The notes below the pieces were generated by a model that saw nothing but the letters and a program-made list of their open reading frames with translations, did not search any database and was not told the origin of the DNA. A program made the translations under genes and the position numbers. This document shows, one piece after another, positions 41,185-49,432 of a stretch of DNA of 64,000 bases. The stretch lies in NCBI RefSeq assembly GCF_014643695.1, contig NZ_BMJY01000009.1:48452-112451 (forward strand), given 5' to 3'. The stretch's first letter is position 1. Every line of letters starts with the position of its first letter. Source of the stretch: Microbacterium album. GTDB taxonomy: Bacteria > Actinomycetota > Actinomycetes > Actinomycetales > Microbacteriaceae.

Positions 41185-41858
41185 GCGACCTCGCTCAGCC
41201 GGCCGTCCGCGATGCGGATGCGCCGTCGCGCGCGATCGGCGACCGCTCGGTCGTGCGTGATCACGACGAGCGTGAGGCCCTCGTCGTTGAGCTCCTCGAA
41301 GAGGTTCATGACCTCCCGGCCCGTCGCCTGGTCCAGGTTGCCGGTCGGCTCGTCGGCGAGCAGCAGGCGGGGCCCGCTCACGACGGCGCGCGCGACCGCG
41401 ACGCGCTGCCGCTCACCGCCCGAGAGCGAGCCGGGCCGGAACTCCAGTCGGTGCCCGAGCCCCACGCGCTCGAGGGCGCGCCGAGCGCGCTCCTCCCGCT
41501 CGGCGCGCGGTACGCCGCTGTAGAGCATCGGGACGAGCACGTTGTCGAGCACCGTGCGGCGCGGCATCAGGTGGAAGGCCTGGAAGACGAAGCCGATGAA
41601 GCGCGCCCGCACGGCTGCGCGCTCGTCCTCGTTCAGCGCGCCCGTGTGCGTGCCCGCCAGCCGGTACTCCCCGACGCTGGGGCGATCCAGGAGGCCCAGG
41701 ATGTTCAGCATCGTCGACTTGCCGGATCCGCTGGGGCCCACGATCGAGACGTAGTCCCCGGGCGCGAGCGCGAGACTGACGCCCTTGAGCGCCTGTACCT
41801 CGGGCGGCCCGGGGAACGAGCGGGTGACGTCGCGCAGCTCGACGAGCGGGGCCGTCAC
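41181..41858 (-). CDS. MacB/LolD-type ABC transporter ATPase
   Basis: 225 residues. Walker A GPSGSGKSTMLNILGLLDRP, Q-loop FVFQAFHLMPRRTVLDNV, signature LSGGERQRVAVARAVV, Walker B LLLADEPTGNLD and the switch His in VITHD: the full LolD/MacB set. The GTG start (41856-41858) overlaps the adaptor stop by 4 bp. Energises the FtsX-type permease downstream. Confidence 0.95.
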   Translation of the reverse strand: MTAPLVELRDVTRSFPGPPEVQALKGVSLALAPGDYVSIVGPSGSGKSTMLNILGLLDRPSVGEYRLAGTHTGALNEDERAAVRARFIGFVFQAFHLMPRRTVLDNVLVPMLYSGVPRAEREERARRALERVGLGHRLEFRPGSLSGGERQRVAVARAVVSGPRLLLADEPTGNLDQATGREVMNLFEELNDEGLTLVVITHDRAVADRARRRIRIADGRLSEVA

Positions 41859-43540
41859 GACCCGACCACCACGAGGTCTCCCTCGGACAGCTCGCCTTCC
41901 ACGGGGGTGACCTCCACGTAACCGCCGGCCGCGAGACCCGTCTCCACGACCACGAGGCGCGTCTCGGCGCGCGGTCCGTCTCGCGGATCGCCGACCACGA
42001 CCTCGACGCGCGACTCGCCACCGGGCCCCGCCGTGAGCGCCGCGTACGGCACGGAGAGCACCTCGCCGTCGGTCGCCCCGACCGGGATCTGCACCCGCAC
42101 GTTGCTGCCCTGCACCTGCTGCATCTGCTCGGGCGACAGCGGCGCTGGCTCGAGCACCACGGTCCACCGGCCGCTGGATCCCGATCCGCGGTCGAGCGAG
42201 ACGATCCGGGCGGGATGCTCCCCGCCGTCCGGCAGCTCGAAGACCGCCTCGGCTCCCTCCTGCAGCAGGCTCGCATCGGCGTCGGCGACCGACCCGGTCA
42301 GGCTCACCGTCGCCCCCGACACGGTCATCGCGGGACCGGAGAGCACCGAGCCCCGGCTCACGGAGACCTCGTCGACGCGGCGCGGCAGCTCCATGAGGTA
42401 CAGCACCTCGCCGGCCGGCAGGAACGGCTGCACCTCGGCGCGCGCCGCGGCGAGCGCCTCGCGCGCCGCGGTGAGATGCTCCTCGGCCGCAGCGAGGGCC
42501 GCGCGCTGCGGCGCGACGTCGCGGGGCGCGTCGAGCTGGCTGCGGCGCAGGCGCGCCAGGTCCAGCTCGTCGCGCAGGTTCCCGATCATCACGACGTCGC
42601 CGCTGGCCTGCGCCTCGGCGAGCGCCCGAGCGGCCGCGGCCACGGCGTTGTCGTACTCCTTGACCTCGACCGGCGACGGGCCCTTGCCTGCCTCCTCCAG
42701 GTCGCGGCGCGCCGCGGCGACGCCCTCCTCGGCGGAGCGCACCCCGTCCTCGGCGGCGCGCACGGCGTCGGCGGCGCCCTCCCCGGCCGACGGCGGGGTG
42801 TACCCGACCTCGGAATAGAGGCGACCGAGTGCGTCGGCCGTGGCCTGGTCGAACACGTCGGAGGTCACGTCGCCGGGGCTCAGTCCGACCTCGGCCAGCG
42901 ACTGCTTCAACTGGAGCACGTCGGGGCCGGACGCGCCCAGGCGAAGATCCCGGTACGCGGGCAGCTCCCCGGGCAGCACGATCACCGGCCGCCCCGCGAT
43001 CTCCAGGGCGACCGAGAGCGTGTCGAGGACGTCGCCCGGGCTCGGGACCTGTCCCGTGACCACGGCGGCGCCGGCGATCGACGACGTGTCGAGCGTGAGC
43101 TGCGTCGCGTCGACGTACCCGATCTCGCCGCGGATGGTCACGTCGTTGCTGAGGCGGCCGTACTCGACGGGTACGGTCACGAGTCCCGGCGCGGGTGCGT
43201 CATCGGAGGCCTCCGCGGGCGCGACCGCGAACCTGCCGAGCGCGAGTCCGGCCACGAGGCTGACCACCGCGACGCCCGCGACGATCCACAGGGTCCGGTT
43301 GCCGCGGAACACGCGCGCCCAGCCCGCGACGCGCGCGGTCGATCCGGCGGCCGACGCATCCGCGGCCGCGTCGCCCGCGTCCTCGTCGGGGGTCGCCAGC
43401 ACCGCGGTCGCCGTGTCCGCTCCCGGGTCCGCGACGAGCTCATCGAAGGCGCCGTCGGCCGGCTGCGCGCCCGCGGACCCCGACTCTGCGGGGGCGCCGG
43501 CCGCTCGGGCGTCGTCTGCGCCCCTTCTCCTGCCGATCAT
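41855..43540 (-). CDS. HlyD/MacA-like adaptor with peptidoglycan-binding domain
   Basis: 561 residues. A 75-residue acidic cytoplasmic lead, one membrane helix (about 83-105), then an outside part: a barrel-sandwich start (VPVEYGRLSNDVTIRGEIGYVD), a peptidoglycan-binding-like insert (LRLGASGPDVLQLKQSLAEVGLSPGDVTSDVFDQATADALGRLY), a coiled-coil pair (about 265-375) and a C-terminal lipoyl/MacA barrel. This plan links the MacB permease to the cell wall, as in other actinobacterial MacAB-like systems. First gene of the three-gene operon. Confidence 0.85.
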   Translation of the reverse strand: MIGRRRGADDARAAGAPAESGSAGAQPADGAFDELVADPGADTATAVLATPDEDAGDAAADASAAGSTARVAGWARVFRGNRTLWIVAGVAVVSLVAGLALGRFAVAPAEASDDAPAPGLVTVPVEYGRLSNDVTIRGEIGYVDATQLTLDTSSIAGAAVVTGQVPSPGDVLDTLSVALEIAGRPVIVLPGELPAYRDLRLGASGPDVLQLKQSLAEVGLSPGDVTSDVFDQATADALGRLYSEVGYTPPSAGEGAADAVRAAEDGVRSAEEGVAAARRDLEEAGKGPSPVEVKEYDNAVAAAARALAEAQASGDVVMIGNLRDELDLARLRRSQLDAPRDVAPQRAALAAAEEHLTAAREALAAARAEVQPFLPAGEVLYLMELPRRVDEVSVSRGSVLSGPAMTVSGATVSLTGSVADADASLLQEGAEAVFELPDGGEHPARIVSLDRGSGSSGRWTVVLEPAPLSPEQMQQVQGSNVRVQIPVGATDGEVLSVPYAALTAGPGGESRVEVVVGDPRDGPRAETRLVVVETGLAAGGYVEVTPVEGELSEGDLVVVGS

Positions 43541-43543
43541 GCG

Positions 43544-44572
43544 TCAGCTGCGCTGCTCTGCCGCGGCCTTGAGGGCGTCCAGCTCGGCGCGGTGGTCCTC
43601 GATGAACTGCTCCTCGAGGGCGAACTGGATGCGCTGGCTCTCCGCGCGGTAGTCGGTCTGCTTCCGGCACGCCAGGTCAGCCAGGGCCAGTTCCACCTCG
43701 CGCTCCCCCAGCTCCTGCATCGCGGGGTCGTCCCGCGGATCCGGCAGGGACTCCCAGTCGAAGTTCTCCGGGTCCTCGATGTTCTCCCACTGGGACGACT
43801 GCTCCTCGTAGAACTTGTTGAGCTCGTCGTAGATCGAGTTCGAGGCGTCGGCCTGCACGCTGAAGCCGGAGTACCCCGCCTCGGTCATGCAGTCGGCCCA
43901 CGCGGCGTTCAGCTCGCTCATCCCGGGGGCGGTGTCCAGGTTCATCCAGAGCCCGTCCATCGCCTCGAACAGCGACGCGAACTCCTCCGACTCGTAGAGG
44001 CTCTCCTCCCCCGTGCCGCGCACCTGGTGGTCCGCCCAGCCGTAGCAGCCGTGGTCCTCCCACCTGTACTCGTAGTGCATCTCCTCGTCGCCGGGCTGGG
44101 GCTCCTCCATGCGGCCGTGCAGGGTCTCCCAGTAGGCCGCCTGCTCCGACTCGGACAGCGATTCGATGTAGTCCTGGTTGGGGTCCACCCACACCTCGTC
44201 GTCCCCCAGCGGCGGGTCGTCCTGACCCGGCCAGTTGACGGCGCCGTACCCCCACTGGGACACCCACTCCTCCGACTCGGGATCCCACTCCGCGCCGGAC
44301 GAGTAGCTGACCGAGCTGGACTGCGGCACGTACTCGAAGCCCTCCTCCGCCATGCACTCGGCGATGAGCTTCTGGATCTCCGCCTCCTCGCGCTCGTGGC
44401 GCTCCTGCCACTCCTCGTCCGACAGGTTCGAACCCCACACGGCGGACAGGTACTCGCTGAGCGGCGACTCCGCGTCGGAGTCGGAGCCTCCGTCCTGGGG
44501 CGAGCATGCGGTCAGCCCCAGGCCGAGGGCCGCGACGGCCGCGAGCAGCGTGAGGGAGCGGGATCGAGGCAT
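43544..44572 (-). CDS. Large acidic lipoprotein, unknown
   Basis: 342 residues. Signal peptide with lipobox GLTACS (lipid Cys near residue 23). The mature part is very rich in Glu, Asp, Ser, Trp and Tyr with several Cys (ECMAEEGFEYVP, HGCYGWADHQ, DCMTEAGYSGF, LACRKQTDY) that resemble repeated CM-x-EAGF motifs, probably disulfide-bonded. No family recognised. It lies 3 bp before the adaptor gene on the same strand and may be co-transcribed with the export operon as a substrate or wall-side partner. Confidence 0.7.
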   Translation of the reverse strand: MPRSRSLTLLAAVAALGLGLTACSPQDGGSDSDAESPLSEYLSAVWGSNLSDEEWQERHEREEAEIQKLIAECMAEEGFEYVPQSSSVSYSSGAEWDPESEEWVSQWGYGAVNWPGQDDPPLGDDEVWVDPNQDYIESLSESEQAAYWETLHGRMEEPQPGDEEMHYEYRWEDHGCYGWADHQVRGTGEESLYESEEFASLFEAMDGLWMNLDTAPGMSELNAAWADCMTEAGYSGFSVQADASNSIYDELNKFYEEQSSQWENIEDPENFDWESLPDPRDDPAMQELGEREVELALADLACRKQTDYRAESQRIQFALEEQFIEDHRAELDALKAAAEQRS

Positions 44573-44824
44573 GGCGGTTCTTTCTTTCTCGCGACGGCAT
44601 CGTGCCATCGCCGCGATCCGGCGCGCACCGCAGGCGGGGGGACCATGGGCGGGGAACCGGAGAGGAGCAACTGCCCCTCACTCTGTTTGTGTCACGAGAA
44701 CGCCGTTTCGCGACACTGCGGCAGCACACGTTACCGATTTGTTATTCGCCTGTTCAGGCTCTCGTCGAGAAAAGCGCGTGTCCCAGACTGCGATTCGCGC
44801 GCGGGATCACGGCTCCCCGGCGAC

Positions 44825-45796
44825 TCACAGCGCGGAACGCGCCGCGGCGAGGAGAGCCGCCGCCGCCGTATCGCGCTCGGCCGCCGATGGCGCCCCGAGG
44901 ATGACCACGATGATGTGCTCGTCTGAGCCCTCGGCCACCGGCGCCGTGACCACGATCGAATGGCCGGCGGCGTCGGTCATGCCGGTCTTGAGGCCGTCCA
45001 CGCCGCCGAATCTTCCGAGCAGCCCGTTGGTGTTGACGTAGGTCCGGGGCGGCGAACCCTGCGCCGACGCGATCCTGGTCTCCGGCATCTCGACGATCTC
45101 GCTGATGAGCGGATCGGCCAGCGCGAGCCGGGACAGAGCGATGAGATCCCGCGCCGTCGCTCTCGTCTCCGGCGCCATTCCCGTCAGATCCGCCAGCTCG
45201 ATCCCGTCCAGCCCGTTGTCGCGGAGCCACTCCCGCGCATGGTCGAGAAACTGCCCTTCGTCGCCCGACACGAACCTCGCGAGCGAGCGCGTGTGGTTGT
45301 TCGACGATGCGACCAGGGCGGCCTCGAGCATCTCCCGATACGTAAGGGCGGACCCGGCCGAGACGTCGATGACAGCGCCGCCCGCCGCCCGCTCGTGAGC
45401 CGCGATCACCTCGTCCGTCGAGTCGAACACGTGCCACCCTTGCAGGGCGCCGCCGTCCGGGGGCACGAGATCGAGCGCGACGAGCGCCACGACGAGCTTC
45501 GCGATGCTTCCCATCGCACGCGGCCCCTCGGATCCGGGTCCGCCCACCACGGCCTCGCCGACGGCCACCGATGCCACGCCCCTCGTTGGCCAGGGCAGAT
45601 CCCGGCCATCGAGCGCCGGGCGCGCCGGTGCGAGAACGAGCACGAGGGCCAGCACGAGCCCCAGCACGCCCGCACCGGCAAGGCCCGCGCCGAGCTGCAC
45701 CCGGTGTGCGCGCAGGCCGGGCATCGCGCCCTGCCGCCCCGATGCCGCACGATCGCCGCTCTCTCGTCGCCGGAGCACCGGACGCGCATTTCCCAT
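44825..45796 (-). CDS. D-alanyl-D-alanine carboxypeptidase (peptidase S11, PBP-like)
   Basis: 323 residues. After an N-terminal membrane anchor (about 36-58) the serine penicillin-binding motifs follow in order: Ser97-Ile-Ala-Lys100 (SIAK), the SSNN motif at 164-167, and Lys270-Thr-Gly (LKTGMT). Trims the terminal D-Ala of peptidoglycan stem peptides. The region before SIAK is short for the family and the usual C-terminal beta domain is missing. Divergent from the surface-protein gene with a 255-bp gap. Confidence 0.85.
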   Translation of the reverse strand: MGNARPVLRRRESGDRAASGRQGAMPGLRAHRVQLGAGLAGAGVLGLVLALVLVLAPARPALDGRDLPWPTRGVASVAVGEAVVGGPGSEGPRAMGSIAKLVVALVALDLVPPDGGALQGWHVFDSTDEVIAAHERAAGGAVIDVSAGSALTYREMLEAALVASSNNHTRSLARFVSGDEGQFLDHAREWLRDNGLDGIELADLTGMAPETRATARDLIALSRLALADPLISEIVEMPETRIASAQGSPPRTYVNTNGLLGRFGGVDGLKTGMTDAAGHSIVVTAPVAEGSDEHIIVVILGAPSAAERDTAAAALLAAARSAL

Positions 45797-46051
45797 GGTC
45801 CCTCACCATAAAGCCGCAGTCCAGAAATGACGAAGCTGAGACGTTGCGGGCGGATCGAGACGAATCGCGTCGCGCCTTCTTATATCGATATTCCGCCATC
45901 TCGTGGAAATCTTGAGCAGAAATTGCGGTTCGGTTCGTCGGTGTCAGGTGGTCTCGAAAATCGAAAACCGATAGACACTTTGGAGGGCATAGCGGCCGCG
46001 TGTCGCGATCCGCCTTCGCGGGACCCGCCCGCGACACCCAGGAGGAAGAAC
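45797..46051. other. Divergent A/T-rich promoter region
   Basis: Gap between the carboxypeptidase and surface-protein genes. It includes the palindrome ATATCGATAT (45882-45891) and an A/T-rich patch near 45895-45925; the AGGAGG of the surface protein lies at 46040-46045. Promoters for both genes must lie here; no hexamer pair is convincing enough to fix. Confidence 0.4.
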
Positions 46052-49000
46052 GTGTACCTTGCCGCGCTCGCGCATACCCGTCCGTCCAGACCCCGCGCGC
46101 GGAACATCCGCACCGCCCTGGTATCGCTCGTCGCCGCCGCGCTGCTGCTGAGCAGCACGAGCGGGGCCGCCTTCGCGTCGACGGAGGCGCCGCCGGCCCC
46201 GCCCGCGGCGTCGATCTCGGGCACGGTCACGGACGACTCCGGCGCGCCTGTCGCCGGCGCCGAGGTCACCGTGCTCGCGGCAGACGGTTCGCAGTCCGCT
46301 CAGGCCCTCACCGTCTCCGACGGCGGGTACACGGCAACCGGACTGGTCCAGGGCGACTACATCGTTTCGGTCGCCGCCGCGGGATACGAGGCGCGGTTCT
46401 TCCCCGGTGTGCCGACGCTCGCTCAGTCGACCGCGGTGACGGTGGACGCGGGCGAATCGCTCGTCCAGGTCGACCTCACCCTCTCCGCGGTCACGGCCGC
46501 CGCCACGCCATCCGAGGCCGCCGTAGGCCCCAGCGATCCCGCCTCCACCGCCGACCCCGTCTCCTCAGACGACGAGGCGGCGCACACCGCCTCGCGCGCG
46601 CCGCATGGCGCCGCTGACACTCCGGTCGACCCCAGCTCCGCCGCGGCCGCGGAGCCTGGCGCCGCCTCCACAGACGTCGCCGTGCCCACCTACGGGTTCT
46701 CCGGTCGTGTGACCGACCGGGCCGGAGATCCGATCGCCGACGTGCGGATCATTCTGACCGGGTTCTACGCAGGCGGTCACGTGGAGAGCACGTCGACGCA
46801 GTCCGGATCCGACGGCCGCTACGAGGTCGATGGACTGCGGCCGGGCAACTACTCGGTGTCGTTCAGCCGGAGCGGGTACACGAACGAGGCCCATCACGAC
46901 GTGTGGATCAGGGACTCCGGTTACACCGATTTCGATGTTGTCCTCGAGCGCCAGGCGACGCTGACCGGCGTGGCCCTGACTCCTGAGGGCGACCCCGTGC
47001 CGTCTGTGCGCGTCGATCTCTACACCGTTGACGGCCGAGTGGCGACGAGCTCCTGGTTCTGGGGCGGTGCCGCGTTCGCCGTCGGAGTGCCCGCCGGATC
47101 CTACTTCGTCGTCGCCTCCAACCTGGCCGGAGGCGAGCTCGCCGACACCTACTACCCCAGCTCGCTGAACGCCGCGTCCGCGACCCTCGTCACCGTGGCA
47201 GAGGGCGAGCGCCTTGAAGGCCTCGACATCACCCTCCGCAAGGGCTACAGCATCAGCGGCACTCTGACGCCCGTGGAGGCCGCGATGAGCGGTAACTTGA
47301 CTGTCACGGCCACTCCGACGTCCGGCGCGGGAAGCCGCAGTGCGACGGCCGACGCCGACGGGAGCTATACCATCGTGGGGCTCAACGAGGCGGACTACGT
47401 CCTCAGCGCATCCGGGCGACACGACGGCATCTCCTACCACGGATACTTCGGCAGCGTCCTGTACCCCGGTACGCACGTGTCCGTCACTGACGCGGACGTG
47501 ACCGGGATCGACATTCATCTGCTCGGCCGGGGCTCGATCTCGGGGACGATCAGCGCGCCGGCGGCCGATTCGCCCGTGTCCCAAACGCTCATGACCGCTT
47601 ACCGCTGGAACGGCGCGACGTGGGACGAGACGCTGTCGACGACGGGGTGGGGAAACTACTCTCTCGGTTCCGGACACACCCTGTCCGAGGGCGAATACAC
47701 CGTGGCCTTCACCGACCCGGGTCCCCCTCGCGGCGTCCACCCGTCGGACTGGGAATACGCGTACTGCCCCCAGTACTGGAACGGCAAGGGCACACTCGAC
47801 TCGGCGGATCGGTTCGCCGTGGAGCCCGGCCGCACCACAACCGGCATCGACGCTGAGTTGAGGCTCAAGAGCGAGGGGTGCGCCGACGTCGGCGCGATCA
47901 CGCCGGGCGAGCCGGCCATCTCCGGACACCCCGAGGTGGGCCAGCCCCTGACCGCCGACCCCGGCACCTGGGAGCCGGCCCCCGTCGAGCTCGCGTACCA
48001 GTGGCTCGCGGACGGCCTGCCGATCGCCGGGGAGACGGACAGCACGTTCACTCCGGCACCGGCCCACGCCGGCGCACGCATCGCGGTCACGGTGACCGGT
48101 TCCCGCCCCGGGTATACGCCGGTCTCCGCGACGAGCCCGGAGACCGCACCCGTCGACGAGCCGTCGCTGACGGCGGGGACGCCCTCCATCAGCGGCGATC
48201 CGATCGCCGGGAGTGTGCTCACCGCCACGCCGGGCACGTGGTCCCCTCTCGATGCCGCCCTCTCGTACCAGTGGGCCGCGGACGGCGTGCCGATCGGTGG
48301 CGCGAACGGCACCACGTTCATCCCCGGAGAGTCCGAGGTGGGCAAGCGCCTGACCGTCACGGTCACCGGCACCATGCCCGGCTATCGGTCGGCCGCGGCA
48401 ACGAGCGCGGAGTTCGGACCGATCGTCCCCGCGGGGCTGCCCGACCTCAGCCCCGGCACGCCGCGCATCACCGGCGACGCGCGCGTCGGAAGCACGCTGA
48501 CCGCCGAGCCGGGCGAGTGGGGTCCGCAGGGCGTCGCGCTCACCTACCAGTGGCTCGCCGACGGCGCCGCGATCGCCGGGGCGACGTCCGCGACGTACGA
48601 GCCGACGGCGGCGGATCTCGGCGCACGCCTGTCCGTGACCGTCTCCGGGTCGCTGCCGGGCTACACCGGGGCGAGCCGGACCTCGTCGGAGGTCGGTCCG
48701 GTGGCCGAGGGCGTGATCGACGCGGGAACGCCGCGCCTCTCCGGCGATCCGCGCGTGGGAGCCGAGCTGCGCGTCGACCCCGGCGTCTGGTCCCCGGGCG
48801 ACGTCGAGCTCCGCTACGCCTGGTACGCCGACGACGTCCTGATCGAGGGCAGCACCGGGCCCGCATACGTCCCTGGGACGGCGGACGTCGGCAAGGTGCT
48901 GCGCGTCGAGATCAGCGGCTCGAAGACCGGTTACGCCACGGCGACGCGTTCGGTGACGAGCGCGGCGGTGCAGCCCACGATCTCCGTCGACCACGCGGCG

Positions 49001-49432
49001 CCGTCGCCGGGCGCACAGGTCACGGTGAAGGGCGAGGGATTCGTTCCCGGGGAGACGGTGCGCATCGAGCTTCACTCGCAGCCGACGCTCCTCGTCACCA
49101 CGCAGGCCGGACCCGACGGCGCCTTCACGGCACGAGTGACGATCCCGGTGGCGACCGCGCCCGGGGCGCACACTCTCGTCGCGATCGGCGAGAGCGGCCG
49201 CACCGCGAGCATCCCGGTCACGGTCGGGGCGGTCCCGGGCACGGACACGCCGGGCACGGACACGCCTGGCACGACGGACCCCGGTCCCGCCGCGCGCGGA
49301 CCGGAGACGCCGCCGCGGCTCGCGGCCACGGGCGGGGCGCTTCCCCTCGCGCTCGCCGTTGCCGGCATCCTGTTCCTGATCGCCGGCGCGAGCGTGATCG
49401 GGACGCGCACGAGATCGCAGCGCGCTCGATGA
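46052..49432 (+). CDS. Large surface protein with carboxypeptidase-regulatory-like and Ig-like repeats, LAATG sortase anchor
   Basis: 1126 residues. The GTG start has AGGAGGAAG upstream and gives a signal peptide (about 12-45). The first half has several CarboxypepD_reg/SpaA-type beta-sandwich repeats (ISGTVTDDSGAPVAGAEVTVL, GFSGRVTDRAGDPIADVRI, ISGTLTPVE, GSISGTI). The second half has four repeats of about 85 residues with GxPxLSGDxRVGxxLTAxPGxW and YQWLADGxxIxGA. A PGTDTPGTDTPGTT linker precedes LAATG (1090-1094), a membrane helix and a TRTRSQRAR tail: a class E/LAxTG sortase signal. The gene ends inside the start of the ligase-like gene. Confidence 0.85.
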   Translation: MYLAALAHTRPSRPRARNIRTALVSLVAAALLLSSTSGAAFASTEAPPAPPAASISGTVTDDSGAPVAGAEVTVLAADGSQSAQALTVSDGGYTATGLVQGDYIVSVAAAGYEARFFPGVPTLAQSTAVTVDAGESLVQVDLTLSAVTAAATPSEAAVGPSDPASTADPVSSDDEAAHTASRAPHGAADTPVDPSSAAAAEPGAASTDVAVPTYGFSGRVTDRAGDPIADVRIILTGFYAGGHVESTSTQSGSDGRYEVDGLRPGNYSVSFSRSGYTNEAHHDVWIRDSGYTDFDVVLERQATLTGVALTPEGDPVPSVRVDLYTVDGRVATSSWFWGGAAFAVGVPAGSYFVVASNLAGGELADTYYPSSLNAASATLVTVAEGERLEGLDITLRKGYSISGTLTPVEAAMSGNLTVTATPTSGAGSRSATADADGSYTIVGLNEADYVLSASGRHDGISYHGYFGSVLYPGTHVSVTDADVTGIDIHLLGRGSISGTISAPAADSPVSQTLMTAYRWNGATWDETLSTTGWGNYSLGSGHTLSEGEYTVAFTDPGPPRGVHPSDWEYAYCPQYWNGKGTLDSADRFAVEPGRTTTGIDAELRLKSEGCADVGAITPGEPAISGHPEVGQPLTADPGTWEPAPVELAYQWLADGLPIAGETDSTFTPAPAHAGARIAVTVTGSRPGYTPVSATSPETAPVDEPSLTAGTPSISGDPIAGSVLTATPGTWSPLDAALSYQWAADGVPIGGANGTTFIPGESEVGKRLTVTVTGTMPGYRSAAATSAEFGPIVPAGLPDLSPGTPRITGDARVGSTLTAEPGEWGPQGVALTYQWLADGAAIAGATSATYEPTAADLGARLSVTVSGSLPGYTGASRTSSEVGPVAEGVIDAGTPRLSGDPRVGAELRVDPGVWSPGDVELRYAWYADDVLIEGSTGPAYVPGTADVGKVLRVEISGSKTGYATATRSVTSAAVQPTISVDHAAPSPGAQVTVKGEGFVPGETVRIELHSQPTLLVTTQAGPDGAFTARVTIPVATAPGAHTLVAIGESGRTASIPVTVGAVPGTDTPGTDTPGTTDPGPAARGPETPPRLAATGGALPLALAVAGILFLIAGASVIGTRTRSQRAR

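Noticed and set aside
44573..44824. Possible small RNA or riboswitch in the gap before the lipoprotein gene
   Set aside because: GTAACG-like words near 44735 are suggestive but no closed helix or known motif could be built.
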